Source: Micromonospora sp. WMMD1082 (lineage in GTDB: Bacteria > Actinomycetota > Actinomycetes > Mycobacteriales > Micromonosporaceae). From it: a stretch of DNA of 64,000 nt. The notes below the pieces were generated by a model. That model was not told the origin of the DNA. It made no database searches and worked only from the letters and a program-made list of their open reading frames with translations. The stretch is from contig NZ_JARUBM010000002.1 of NCBI RefSeq assembly GCF_029626175.1, positions 2,108,001-2,172,000 of the forward strand, written 5' to 3'. Every line of letters begins with the position of its first letter. Position 1 is the first letter of the stretch. Both the position numbers and the translations under genes were made by a program. Of this stretch, positions 1 to 8,058 are shown piece by piece.

Positions 1-1
1 G

Positions 2-232
2 CGCGACCTCACCGAGTACCCGGTGCAGTACCCGACCGCGTGCAGCCCGCAGGCCTGGTCGGCGGGGACGCCGATGTTGCTGCTCCGGGTGATGCTCGGC
101 CTCGAACCGAAGGGCGAGCACCTGATCATCGACCCGTACGTGCCGTCCGGGATGGGTCGGGTGGAACTGGTGGACATCCCCGGCAGGTGGGGCCGGGTGG
201 ACGCGCTGGGTCGCAGCCGCGACGAGGGCTAG
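2..232 (+). CDS. Glycogen debranching enzyme-like protein, C-terminal fragment
   Basis: Only the last 76 codons are inside the window; the reading frame is open from base 2 to a TAG stop at 230-232. The fragment contains ACSPQAWSAGTPMLLLRVML, which resembles the end of the (alpha/alpha)6 barrel of amylo-alpha-1,6-glucosidase-type glycogen debranching proteins (GDE_C), where a Pro-Gln-Ala-Trp segment lies near the active-site funnel. The following part is a short beta-rich tail. In that family the enzyme acts on alpha-1,6 branches of glycogen-like glucans, but the catalytic acids are outside the window, so substrate and activity cannot be judged. The GTG at 23 is internal, not a start. Confidence 0.72.
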   Translation, partial: RDLTEYPVQYPTACSPQAWSAGTPMLLLRVMLGLEPKGEHLIIDPYVPSGMGRVELVDIPGRWGRVDALGRSRDEG

Positions 233-290
233 CACCGGCAGGCGCGACGCGCGGGCAGGAACGAGCGCGGGCAGGAGCGACGCGGGCAGC

Positions 291-1154
291 TCAGCCGGGG
301 CAGCCGGTGGTCACGGAGAGCACGATCCGGTCCGGTTGGAGATCGGCCAGCACCGCCACGCCGTCGCGCCAGTAGGCGTACACCTCGGGGGTCTCCACCA
401 CCTGCGCGCCCGCCAGCGGCGCGAGCGCGGCCGGCGGCGACGTGCCCACCTGGCCGGTGGCGGACCGGATGGTCCGGGCCACGCCACCGCCGGGGCAGGG
501 TGCGGTCACCAGCGCCTCGGGCTCACCGGCGGGGCTGCCCAGGGCGCGCAACGCCTCGGCCAGCCGGTCGGCCTCCGGACCGGCGGCAACGGCGCCGGCA
601 CCGGCACCGGCATAGCCGTCGCCGAGCGGGCGGCACCCGGTGTCGACGGTGAACCGGAGCCGGCCGTCCGCGACCGGCCGTCCGATCACGATGACGAACT
701 CGCCCGCGTCGGCGCGCAGCCGTGGACCGTCGGGGGTGAGCCGCACGCCGGCCCGCCACCGTGCGGGCAGCCGGTCGGAGATCTGCTCCAGCAGGGCGCG
801 TTCCTCGCCCACCGGCGCGGCCAGCTCGACCGCGCGCCGCAGGGTCGCCCCGTGGGCGAGCGGGCTGATCCGGCAGCCCCGGTCGACCTCGGGCGGGGCC
901 AGCGCCGGCACGCCGCCACCGGCCGCCGCGACCAGTTCGCCGACCGCGCCGTCCACCACCGGCCCGGCCTGCGTCAGGGTGCGTTGCTCGCGGACGGTCG
1001 GCGGGTCCTGCCGCGACGAGACCCAGGTGAGGCCGGCGAGCAGCACCGCCCAGACCACCGTCGCCGCGATCAACCAGCGCGGCCACCGGGAGCCGGAGAC
1101 CGGTGGTCGGGGATCTGTGGGCGGGGGGTACCCGGTGTGGACCGCGCTGCTCAC
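291..1154 (-). CDS. Membrane-anchored hypothetical protein, partner of the upstream regulator
   Basis: A 287-residue protein starting at GTG 1154, only 4 bases after the stop of the winged-helix regulator gene, so the two are almost certainly co-transcribed. A proline-rich cytoplasmic N-terminus (about 1-25) is followed by one hydrophobic segment (about 27-45: WLIAATVVWAVLLAGLTWV). The rest is predicted extracytoplasmic. It contains three widely spaced Cys (in DRGCRIS, TGCRPLG and TAPCPGG) plus one near the C-terminus (TTGCPG), which could form two disulfides. I recognise no enzyme domain. The pairing suggests a signal-sensing or output role linked to the regulator, but this is inference. Confidence 0.75.
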   Translation of the reverse strand: MSSAVHTGYPPPTDPRPPVSGSRWPRWLIAATVVWAVLLAGLTWVSSRQDPPTVREQRTLTQAGPVVDGAVGELVAAAGGGVPALAPPEVDRGCRISPLAHGATLRRAVELAAPVGEERALLEQISDRLPARWRAGVRLTPDGPRLRADAGEFVIVIGRPVADGRLRFTVDTGCRPLGDGYAGAGAGAVAAGPEADRLAEALRALGSPAGEPEALVTAPCPGGGVARTIRSATGQVGTSPPAALAPLAGAQVVETPEVYAYWRDGVAVLADLQPDRIVLSVTTGCPG

Positions 1155-1158
1155 CCGG

Positions 1159-1719
1159 TCATGGTGTCACGACTGGTGCGACGCCCCCGCCGGGGCGCCC
1201 GTCGTCCGCCTCCGGTGGCGCGGTCAGGCGGTAGCCGACGCCGCGTACGGTCTGCACCTGCGGGCCGTCGGCCAGTGCCCGCAGCTTGCGGCGTAGCCGC
1301 TTGACCGCCGAGTGCAGGATCGCCGTGTCGCCGAGGTAGGCACCGCCCCAGACGGAGGCGAACAGCCGCTCGTAGCTCCACAGCGTGATCGGCGGACTGG
1401 CCAACCGGGCGAGCAGCTCCCGCTCGGTACGCGTCAACCCCAGCGGCGTGCCCCGCCAGGTGACCAGGTGCTCGGCCCGGTCCACCACCAGATCCCGCCA
1501 ACCGGCCGGTCGGCCGGCCGGGCGCTCCGACCGCTCCTCGTCGGCACCACCGTCCGGGACACCGGCCTCTGCCGGCGGGGCCGGGAACATCGCCCGCAGC
1601 TGGGCGAGGTCGGTGCAGATCACCACCGGCCCGACACCGTCGAGCCGCTGCACCACCCGCTGCCGGACCCGGGCATCGGAGCTGACGCAGACCAGGATCG
1701 GGATCTCTCCACCGGACAC
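1159..1719 (-). CDS. Winged-helix (OmpR/PhoB C-terminal type) transcriptional regulator with degenerate N-terminal domain
   Basis: A 186-residue protein from GTG 1719, chosen because GGGGAGG sits 4 bases upstream; an in-frame ATG at 1758 lacks such a site. Residues about 5-55 look like a shortened receiver (ILVCVSSDARVRQRVVQRL) without an obvious phospho-acceptor Asp pocket. Residues about 95-180 are a Trans_reg_C winged helix: LTRTERELLARLA, then WSYERLFASVWG, the recognition-helix segment LHSAVKRLRRKLRAL, and the closing hairpin VRGVGYRLT. No histidine kinase gene is adjacent, so it probably acts as a one-component or phosphorylation-independent regulator. The 11-bp direct repeat at 1824-1845, between this gene and the divergent peptidase gene, is a plausible binding site. 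Confidence 0.8.
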   Translation of the reverse strand: MSGGEIPILVCVSSDARVRQRVVQRLDGVGPVVICTDLAQLRAMFPAPPAEAGVPDGGADEERSERPAGRPAGWRDLVVDRAEHLVTWRGTPLGLTRTERELLARLASPPITLWSYERLFASVWGGAYLGDTAILHSAVKRLRRKLRALADGPQVQTVRGVGYRLTAPPEADDGRPGGGVAPVVTP

Positions 1720-1823
1720 GATGCCTCCCCGAGCGCACACTGACCTGCGACGTTCCATCCATCGCCAGTGACAGTCACCGATGACGCCCGGCCTCAGCCT
1801 AACGGTCAGGATCGCGCCTCGTC

Positions 1824-1845
1824 ACTGACCGAGTACTGACCGACG
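1824..1845. promoter_or_regulatory. Candidate OmpR-type operator (11-bp direct repeat)
   Basis: ACTGACCGAGT is followed immediately by ACTGACCGACG: nine identical bases repeated with an 11-bp period, the spacing typical of tandem OmpR/PhoB-type winged-helix binding. A third CTGACCG core lies inverted at 1803-1809. The site is in the divergent region between the regulator (start 1719) and the secreted subtilase (start 2009). Assignment to this regulator is inference from position and spacing. Confidence 0.5.
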
Positions 1846-2008
1846 GCGCTCATTGATCACCGACTGCCGGGGCAAGAGCATGACTCTCAGCGGGCGGAGG
1901 CACCACCACCGGCCACCCACATCGCCCCGACCGCTCCGCGACGCCGCGTGCCGGCGCGCGGACTGCGGGCCCCGAACGGATCGGGACCGACGACGTGGGG
2001 GAGGAACA

Positions 2009-5000
2009 TTGTTCACACGACCATCCACCCGGTCGGCACGATGGCGGGCGGTGGCGGTGCTGACCGCCGGCGTCCTACTCGTCACCGGTCAACCCGCGCT
2101 CGCCGCGCCGGCCCAACAGCGGGCATCGCACCGGGCCGCCGTCGACCCGGTGCTGCTCGACCGGCTCGGCACCACGTCGACCGCGCCGTTCCTGGTCTAC
2201 CTGACCGAGACCGCGCCGCTGGCGCAGGCCAGCAAGCTGCGCGACCCCGGCGCCCGGACCCAGGAGGTGCACCGCCTGCTCACCGGCACCGCCGAGCGCA
2301 CCCAGCAGGCCCTGCGCACGCTGCTCGACGAGCGGAAGGTGCCACACACCGCGTACTGGATCGCCAACGCGGTGCGGGTCGAGGGCGACCGGGCGCTGCT
2401 CGACGAGATCGCCAGCCGGCCCGAGGTGGCCCGGATCGCGCCGAGCCGCAGCTACCCCCTGATCCGGCCCACCGAGACCGACACCGCGCGGGCCCGCACC
2501 GCCGCCGTCGAATGGGGACTCAGCAACATCGGCGCACCCCAGGTGTGGGACGAGTTCGGCGACCGCGGCGAGGGCGTCGTGGTGGCCAACATCGACAGCG
2601 GCGTGCGGTACGACCACCCGGCCCTGGTCGCCTCCTACCGGGGCAACCTCGGTGAGGGCTTCGACCACGCGTACAACTGGTTCGACCCGGCCGGTGTCTG
2701 CACCGGCACCGCCCCCTGCGACAACAACGACCACGGCACCCACACCATGGGCACGATGGTCGGCGACGACGGCGCCGGCAACCAGATCGGCGTCGCACCG
2801 GGGGCGAAGTGGATCGCCGCCAAGGGCTGCGAGTCGAACACCTGCTCCGACGCCTCCCTGCTCGCCGCCGGCCAGTGGGTGCTCGCCCCCACCGACGCCA
2901 ACGGTCAGAACCCCCGGCCGGAGCTGCGACCCGACATCGTCAACAACTCCTGGGGCGGCGACGGTGGCGACCCCTGGTACCAGCAGACCGTCACCGCGTG
3001 GCGGGCCGCCGGCATGTTCCCGGTCTTCTCGGCCGGCAACGACGGCCCGGCCTGCGGCAGCGCCGGCTCGCCGGGCGACTACGCCAACGCGTACGCGGTC
3101 GGCGCGTACGACGTGAACAACAACATCGCCAGCTTCTCCGGCCGCGGCTCCGGCACCGACCGGCTGAAGCCGAACATCGCCGCGCCCGGCAGCAGCGTCC
3201 GCTCCAGTGTCCGCAACGGTGGGTACGCCTCGTTCAGCGGCACCTCGATGGCCGCCCCGCACGTGGCCGGCACCGTGGCGCTGGTGTGGGCGGCGGCGCC
3301 GGGCCTGCGCGGGGACGTGGCCGCCACCGAGGAGTTGCTGGACCGCACGGCCCGCGACGTCGACGCCACCACCTGCGGCGGCACCCCGGCCGACAACAAC
3401 GTCTTCGGCGAGGGCCGGCTCGACGCGTACGCGGCGGTGCGGGACGCTCCCCGGGGCCCGGTGGGCCGGGTCACCGGCGTGGTCACCGACTCCGGTGACG
3501 ACGACCCGGTGGCCGGTGCGACCGTCACCGACGGGACGCGCAGCACCACCACCGGCGCCGACGGGCGGTACTCGCTGAGCGTACCGGCCGGCGAGACCAC
3601 CCTGACGGCGAGCGCCTACGGCTACACCGGCCAGTCGGCGACCGTCACGGTGCCCGAAGGTGGTGCCGTCACCCGGGACTTCGCCCTGGTGGCCACGTCG
3701 ACGGTCACGGTGAGCGGGAAGGTCACCGACGGCTCCGGCCACGGCTGGCCGTTGTACGCCAAGATCGAGGTGGCGGGCCGGCCCGGTGACCCGGTCTTCA
3801 CCGACCCGGTCACCGGCCGGTACTCCTTCACCGTGGCCGGCGGCACCTCGTACCGGCTGACCGTCACCGCCCGGTATCCGGGCTACCGCACCGTCACCCG
3901 GGACGTGCCGGTGGGCGGCGATGCCATCACGGTCAACGTGGCCGTACCCGTCGACCAGGCCTGCGGTGCCCCCGGCTACAGCGGCCGGCTCGGCACGCCG
4001 TTGCTGACCGAGAGCTTCGACGGAACGAGCGCGCCGGCGGGCTGGACGGTGACCAACCGCACCGACTCCGGCGGCTGGGTCTTCAACGACCCCCGCTCCC
4101 GGGGCAACCTCACCGGCGGCACCGGCGGGTTCGCCATCATCGACAGCGACGCCCTCGGCTCCGGCAACACGCAGGACACCGACCTGACCGCCCCGCCGGT
4201 GGACCTGACCGGCGTGACCGCGCCGGTGCTGCGCTTCCGCAGCGACTGGCGGGCGGTCGGGGTCACCGACACCGCCGACATCGACGTCTCCACCGACGCC
4301 GGCGCCACCTGGACGAACGTCTGGCACCAGACGTCCAGCCGGCGCGGCCCCCGGGTCGAGGAGGTGCCGCTGACCCCGGCGGCGGAGGCCGCGTCCGCGC
4401 TGGTCCGCTTCCGCTTCAAGGGCACCTTCGCCTGGTGGTGGCAGGTGGACGACGTGGAGGTGGTCAACCGCGAGTGCTCGCCGCTGCCCGGCGGACTGGT
4501 GGTCGGCACCACCACCGACCGCAACACCGGCGCCCCGCTCAACGGGGTGACGGTGGTCAGCGACGACCGGCCCGAGGACCGGGCGGTGTCGGCGGCCACC
4601 CCGGAGGACCCGGCCGAGCCGGACGGCTTCTACTGGCTCTTCTCCGGGCTCATCGGCACCCACCCGTTCACCGCCAGCCGGGCGCCCTACCAGCCGGTCA
4701 CGAAGAACGTCGCGGTGACCGCCGACCGGGTCAAGCGGGCCAACTTCGCCCTCGGCGCCGGCCGGCTGACCGTCAGCCCGACGACGATCGAGTCGCACCA
4801 GCCGTACGGCAGCACCCGCACCACCCGCGTGACGGTACGCAACACCGGCACCGCGCCGGCCACCGTGGACCTGCTGGAGCGCTCCGGCCAGTTCGACCTC
4901 CTCAAGCAGGGCGGCGCACCGCTGCACGAGCAGAAGATGAAGGGGATCAGCAAGGAGCACACCGGCACCGCGTACGGCGGGGCGGCAGGCGGGGCACCGT

Positions 5001-6385
5001 TCACGCCCGCCGCCGACGAGGCATGGAGCGAGATCGCCCGGCTGCCGGCCGCGATCTACGACAACGCCGCCGCCTGGCTGGACGGGAAGATCTACTCGGT
5101 CGGCGGTGGCGGCAACACCGGCACCGAGCGTCGGGCATGGGTGTACGACCCGGACACCGACGCCTGGACGGCCCTGCCCGACCTGCCGACGGTGCGTGCC
5201 AAGCCGGCCGCGGCGGCGATCGGCGGCAAGCTCTACGTGATCGGCGGCTGGGGAAGCAGCGGCACCAACAACACGGTCGACGTCTTCGACCCGGCCGTCG
5301 GCACCTGGAGCACCCTGCCCGGAGCGACCAACCCGGCACCGGCCGCGGCGGCCGGCACAGCCGTGCTCGGCGGGAAGGTCTACCTGGTGGGCGGCTGCGC
5401 CGACACCTCCTGCACCGACACCGACCGGCTCGTGGTGTTCGACCCGGCAACGGGCGCATTCAGCACCGGGGCCGCCTACCCGCACCCGGTGTCGTGGCTG
5501 GCCTGCGGCGGGATCGGTGCGGCGGTCTACTGCGCCGGCGGCGTGGGCAGCACCGAATACACCGATGCGTACCGCTACGACCCGGCGGCCGACAGCTGGA
5601 GTCCACTGCCGGCGCTGCCGCTGGACCTGTGGGGCTCGCAGTACGCGGCGGCCGGTGGGCTGCTCGTGCTGGCCGGGGGCGTGACCGCCGGATCGACGAC
5701 GGTCACCAACCGTACCGTCGGGTTCGACCCGGTCGCCCTTGAGTGGCGTGACCTGCCCAACGTCCGGTTCGGCCGGTACCGGGGCGGCGCCGCCTGCGGC
5801 GCGTACAAGATCGGTGGCTCGCCCAGTTCCTTCGTGGGCAGCGCGGACAGCGAGCGGCTCGGTGGTCTGGAACTCTGCGCGGCCGAGGCGGACCTGCCCT
5901 GGCTGGAGGGTTCCCCGACCACCTTCACCCTCGCCCCGGGCGCGTCGCGGACGGTGACGGTCACGCTCACCGCCACGGCCGACGCGGGGGTCGCCCAACC
6001 GGGCCGGTACGCGGGCGAACTCGCCTTCGCCTCGGACACCCCCTATCCGATCGCTCCGGTATCGGTGGAGATGAACGTGTCCCCGCCCGCCAACTGGGGC
6101 AAGATCCAGGGCACCGTCACCGGCACCACCTGCGGCGGCGTGACGGTCGGCATACCGGCGACCGTCCGGGTGAACCTGATATCGGCCGGCACCGGCACCA
6201 CGCTGACGGCCGACGCCAACGGTCGCTACGCCTGGTGGCTGCCGAGAGGCCGCTACGAGGTGATCGTAGCCAAGGACGGCTGGGTGCCGCAGGTGCAGCG
6301 CCACCAGGTCGAGGCGGGCATCGTCGGCACGCTCGACGTGGCCCTGGACCCGGCCTCCACCTGCACCCGGGCAACCGGCATCTGA
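2009..6385 (+). CDS. Secreted multidomain subtilisin-like serine protease (S8) with Kelch repeats
   Basis: A 1458-residue exported protease. The start is TTG 2009, preceded by GGAGG at a 5-base spacing and followed directly by a Sec signal peptide (basic N-region, hydrophobic AVAVLTAGVLLV, cleavage near ALAA at about 32). An I9-like propeptide (about 45-150, containing HTAYWIANAVRVEG) precedes the S8 catalytic domain. The triad is visible as Asp196 (NIDSGV), His242 (DHGTHT) and Ser413 (GTSMAAPHVAG), with the oxyanion Asn in SAGNDGP. After it come carboxypeptidase-regulatory-like beta-sandwiches (about 490-640 and again at the C-terminus), a jelly-roll-like segment, and a Kelch beta-propeller (about 1020-1290, repeats such as YVIGGWG and YLVGGCAD). 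It resembles multidomain exoproteases of soil actinomycetes. The gene is monocistronic and ends in a strong hairpin. Confidence 0.9.
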   Translation: MFTRPSTRSARWRAVAVLTAGVLLVTGQPALAAPAQQRASHRAAVDPVLLDRLGTTSTAPFLVYLTETAPLAQASKLRDPGARTQEVHRLLTGTAERTQQALRTLLDERKVPHTAYWIANAVRVEGDRALLDEIASRPEVARIAPSRSYPLIRPTETDTARARTAAVEWGLSNIGAPQVWDEFGDRGEGVVVANIDSGVRYDHPALVASYRGNLGEGFDHAYNWFDPAGVCTGTAPCDNNDHGTHTMGTMVGDDGAGNQIGVAPGAKWIAAKGCESNTCSDASLLAAGQWVLAPTDANGQNPRPELRPDIVNNSWGGDGGDPWYQQTVTAWRAAGMFPVFSAGNDGPACGSAGSPGDYANAYAVGAYDVNNNIASFSGRGSGTDRLKPNIAAPGSSVRSSVRNGGYASFSGTSMAAPHVAGTVALVWAAAPGLRGDVAATEELLDRTARDVDATTCGGTPADNNVFGEGRLDAYAAVRDAPRGPVGRVTGVVTDSGDDDPVAGATVTDGTRSTTTGADGRYSLSVPAGETTLTASAYGYTGQSATVTVPEGGAVTRDFALVATSTVTVSGKVTDGSGHGWPLYAKIEVAGRPGDPVFTDPVTGRYSFTVAGGTSYRLTVTARYPGYRTVTRDVPVGGDAITVNVAVPVDQACGAPGYSGRLGTPLLTESFDGTSAPAGWTVTNRTDSGGWVFNDPRSRGNLTGGTGGFAIIDSDALGSGNTQDTDLTAPPVDLTGVTAPVLRFRSDWRAVGVTDTADIDVSTDAGATWTNVWHQTSSRRGPRVEEVPLTPAAEAASALVRFRFKGTFAWWWQVDDVEVVNRECSPLPGGLVVGTTTDRNTGAPLNGVTVVSDDRPEDRAVSAATPEDPAEPDGFYWLFSGLIGTHPFTASRAPYQPVTKNVAVTADRVKRANFALGAGRLTVSPTTIESHQPYGSTRTTRVTVRNTGTAPATVDLLERSGQFDLLKQGGAPLHEQKMKGISKEHTGTAYGGAAGGAPFTPAADEAWSEIARLPAAIYDNAAAWLDGKIYSVGGGGNTGTERRAWVYDPDTDAWTALPDLPTVRAKPAAAAIGGKLYVIGGWGSSGTNNTVDVFDPAVGTWSTLPGATNPAPAAAAGTAVLGGKVYLVGGCADTSCTDTDRLVVFDPATGAFSTGAAYPHPVSWLACGGIGAAVYCAGGVGSTEYTDAYRYDPAADSWSPLPALPLDLWGSQYAAAGGLLVLAGGVTAGSTTVTNRTVGFDPVALEWRDLPNVRFGRYRGGAACGAYKIGGSPSSFVGSADSERLGGLELCAAEADLPWLEGSPTTFTLAPGASRTVTVTLTATADAGVAQPGRYAGELAFASDTPYPIAPVSVEMNVSPPANWGKIQGTVTGTTCGGVTVGIPATVRVNLISAGTGTTLTADANGRYAWWLPRGRYEVIVAKDGWVPQVQRHQVEAGIVGTLDVALDPASTCTRATGI

Positions 6386-6399
6386 TCCCGCCCGCACCA

Positions 6400-6436
6400 C
6401 GGTGGCCGCCGGTCCGAGCTGGACCGGCGGCCACCG
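6400..6436 (+). terminator. Hairpin terminator after the subtilase gene
   Basis: Perfect 16-bp inverted repeat, CGGTGGCCGCCGGTCC (6400-6415) and its complement (6421-6436), around a 5-base loop, 15 bases after the stop codon. No strong T-tract follows, which is usual for GC-rich actinobacteria. Confidence 0.75.
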
Positions 6437-6469
6437 CCCGTTTCCGCACCGTCCGACCCGGAGACGGAT

Positions 6470-6506
6470 CGTGGCCCGGGCCCTCGGGTGTGAGAGCCGG
6501 GCCACG
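6470..6506 (-). terminator. Probable terminator of the rhodanese/DUF1416 operon
   Basis: Inverted repeat CGTGGCCCGG (6470-6479) / CCGGGCCACG (6497-6506) just downstream of the DUF1416 stop codon (minus strand) in the convergent gap with the subtilase gene. Confidence 0.6.
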
Positions 6507-6525
6507 AGGCCGATCAGAGCGTGGG

Positions 6526-6849
6526 TCAGTCGGTGACCGTCACGGCCACCTCGGTGATGCCCCGGCCGACGGTCACCGCGATGTCGCCGTTGCCGTGCCG
6601 GGAGAGCGCCCGCAGGGTCCAGGTGCCCGGCGCGGCGAAGAAGCGGAACTGCCCGGCCGGTGACGTCACCACCTCGGCGGTGAACTCACCGGTCGAGTCG
6701 AGCAGACGGACGTACGCGCCCGGCACCGCCTCGCCCTCCGCGGCGCGGACGACACCGGTGATGACGGTCTCCTTCTCCAGGTCGATGCTGGCGGGCAGCG
6801 GCGCGGCCTGGTCCGGGGCCGCGCAACCGGCGGCGGTGGGTGCGGTCAT
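6526..6849 (-). CDS. DUF1416 family protein (SseC-like), sulfur-metabolism partner
   Basis: A 107-residue cytosolic protein starting at ATG 6849, one base beyond the rhodanese stop codon, so it is translationally coupled. Its body is a carboxypeptidase-regulatory-like beta-sandwich (TGVVRAAEGEAVPGAYVRLLD, then GQFRFFAAPGTWTLRALS). DUF1416 proteins are habitually encoded directly after a thiosulfate sulfurtransferase in actinobacteria; the M. tuberculosis counterpart is called SseC. The conserved N-terminal Cys in AAGCAAPD may be functional. The biochemical role is not established, and the functional link rests on gene order. Confidence 0.85.
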   Translation of the reverse strand: MTAPTAAGCAAPDQAAPLPASIDLEKETVITGVVRAAEGEAVPGAYVRLLDSTGEFTAEVVTSPAGQFRFFAAPGTWTLRALSRHGNGDIAVTVGRGITEVAVTVTD

Positions 6850-6850
6850 C

Positions 6851-7699
6851 TCAGGCCTCCCCCGGCTCATCGCCGAGCGTCACGGGCACGCCGACCAGCG
6901 AGCCGTACTCGGTCCAGGATCCGTCGTAGTTCTTCACGCTGGTGTGGCCGAGCAGCTCCTGGAGCACGAACCAGGTGTGCGACGAGCGCTCGCCGATCCG
7001 GCAGTACGCGATGGTCTCCTTGCCGTCGTCCAGCCCGGCCTCGCCGTAGATCTCGCGCAGGTCGTCGTCGGACTTGAAGGTGCCGTCCTCGTTGGCCGCC
7101 TTCGACCACGGCACGCTGATCGCGGTCGGGATGTGCCCGCCGCGCTGCGCCTGCTCCTGCGGCAGGTGGGCGGGGGCGAGCAGGCGGCCAGCGTACTCGT
7201 CGGGGCTGCGCACATCGACCAGGTTCTTGCTGCCGATCGCGGCGACCACCTCGTCCCGGAAGGCACGGATGCTGTTGTCCGGCTCGCTCGCGACGTACTG
7301 GGTGGCCGGGCGGGTCACGCTGTCGGTGACCAGCGGGCGGGCGTCCAGCTCCCACTTCTTGCGACCACCGTCGAGCAGCTTGACGTCGCCGTGGCCGTAG
7401 AGCTTGAAGTACCAGTACGCGTACGCGGCGAACCAGTTGTTGTTGCCGCCGTAGAGGATGACGGTGTCGTCGTTGCTGATGCCCCGCTCGGAGAGCAGCG
7501 CCTCGAACTGGGTCTTGTTGACGAAGTCCCGCCGGACCGGGTCCTGCAGGTCGTTCTTCCAGTCGAGCTTGATGGCGCCGGCGATGTGGCCGGCGTCGTA
7601 CGCCGAGGTGTCCTCGTCGACCTCGACGAAAACGACGCCCGGGGCGTCGAGGTTCTTCTCGGCCCAGTCGGCCGAGACGAGTGCGGTGTCGCGACTCAT
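6851..7699 (-). CDS. Thiosulfate sulfurtransferase (rhodanese, SseA/CysA type)
   Basis: A 282-residue two-domain rhodanese that moves sulfane sulfur from thiosulfate to an acceptor. The N-terminal inactive domain (about 8-125) has YDAGHIAGAIKLDW. The C-terminal catalytic domain (about 145-275) has the active-site loop CRIGERSS, with nucleophile Cys233. ATG 7699 was chosen because GGAG lies about 8 bases upstream and the product then begins at the usual family N-terminus; the reading frame is open further upstream to 7771. It is the first gene of an operon with the DUF1416 gene. The roughly 290-base 5' leader holds a cysteine-rich mini-ORF, suggesting expression responds to cysteine supply. 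Confidence 0.93.
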   Translation of the reverse strand: MSRDTALVSADWAEKNLDAPGVVFVEVDEDTSAYDAGHIAGAIKLDWKNDLQDPVRRDFVNKTQFEALLSERGISNDDTVILYGGNNNWFAAYAYWYFKLYGHGDVKLLDGGRKKWELDARPLVTDSVTRPATQYVASEPDNSIRAFRDEVVAAIGSKNLVDVRSPDEYAGRLLAPAHLPQEQAQRGGHIPTAISVPWSKAANEDGTFKSDDDLREIYGEAGLDDGKETIAYCRIGERSSHTWFVLQELLGHTSVKNYDGSWTEYGSLVGVPVTLGDEPGEA

Positions 7700-7878
7700 C
7701 AGATCACTCCCTGGTGAGGATGGATGGTGAGCCAGCGCGCGATGTCGATGGATGTAGCTGTGTCGCACCACGCGCGGGACCCATAGCTAGGAACGGATCA
7801 CGGGTTTGTGCGACGGCGCCGCTGCCGGGCGTCCGGTGGGGTGCACCGGGATTGGGTACGCATACCCCGAGTGCCGAT

Positions 7879-7893
7879 GGCCGCTAGGCGGCC
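7879..7893 (-). promoter_or_regulatory. Short stem-loop after the cysteine-rich leader ORF
   Basis: GGCCGC (7879-7884) / GCGGCC (7888-7893) with a TAG loop, starting 17 bases downstream of the mini-ORF stop codon on the minus strand. It could be part of an attenuator whose folding depends on leader translation. This is inferred; no full terminator/antiterminator pair was worked out. Confidence 0.4.
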
Positions 7894-7909
7894 CGAGACA
7901 GCCCCGCCG

Positions 7910-7987
7910 TCAGATGACGGGGCGACACAGGCAGGTGGCCACGCGGCACAGGTCGACCGCGCGCCGTTTGGTGAGGAGCGTCCCCAT
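7910..7987 (-). CDS. Cysteine-rich leader peptide (25 aa), probable sulfur/cysteine attenuator
   Basis: ATG 7987 to TGA 7910 encodes 25 residues containing RRAVDLCRVATCLCRP, with Cys at 14, 19 and 21. This closely matches the recurring actinobacterial 'putative leader peptide' pattern (basic stretch, then VDLCRV, then further Cys and Arg) found upstream of sulfur-assimilation genes. There is no Shine-Dalgarno sequence, but TAGGCT lies 8 bases upstream of the ATG, so it is probably a leaderless ORF translated from the first base of the transcript. The downstream gene is a rhodanese, fitting cysteine-responsive control; polycysteine leaderless attenuators have been described in mycobacteria. 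Known family: leader peptide. Inferred: the mechanism here. Confidence 0.82.
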   Translation of the reverse strand: MGTLLTKRRAVDLCRVATCLCRPVI

Positions 7988-7995
7988 GAGCAGGG

Positions 7996-8001
7996 AGCCT
8001 A
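7996..8001 (-). promoter_or_regulatory. -10 element TAGGCT of the leaderless leader ORF
   Basis: TAGGCT on the minus strand with an 8-base gap to ATG 7987. No convincing -35 hexamer was seen. Confidence 0.55.
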
Positions 8002-8058
8002 CCAGCGATCCCAGATATCTCCATCGGGCCGACCAGCATCCGGGACGCGGCTCGGCGG

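Noticed and set aside
2075..6505. 1476-codon open frame on the minus strand opposite the secreted subtilase
   Set aside because: It is a shadow frame of a high-GC gene: Gly/Arg/Val-rich with no domain, while the plus strand has a signal peptide, S8 triad and Kelch repeats.
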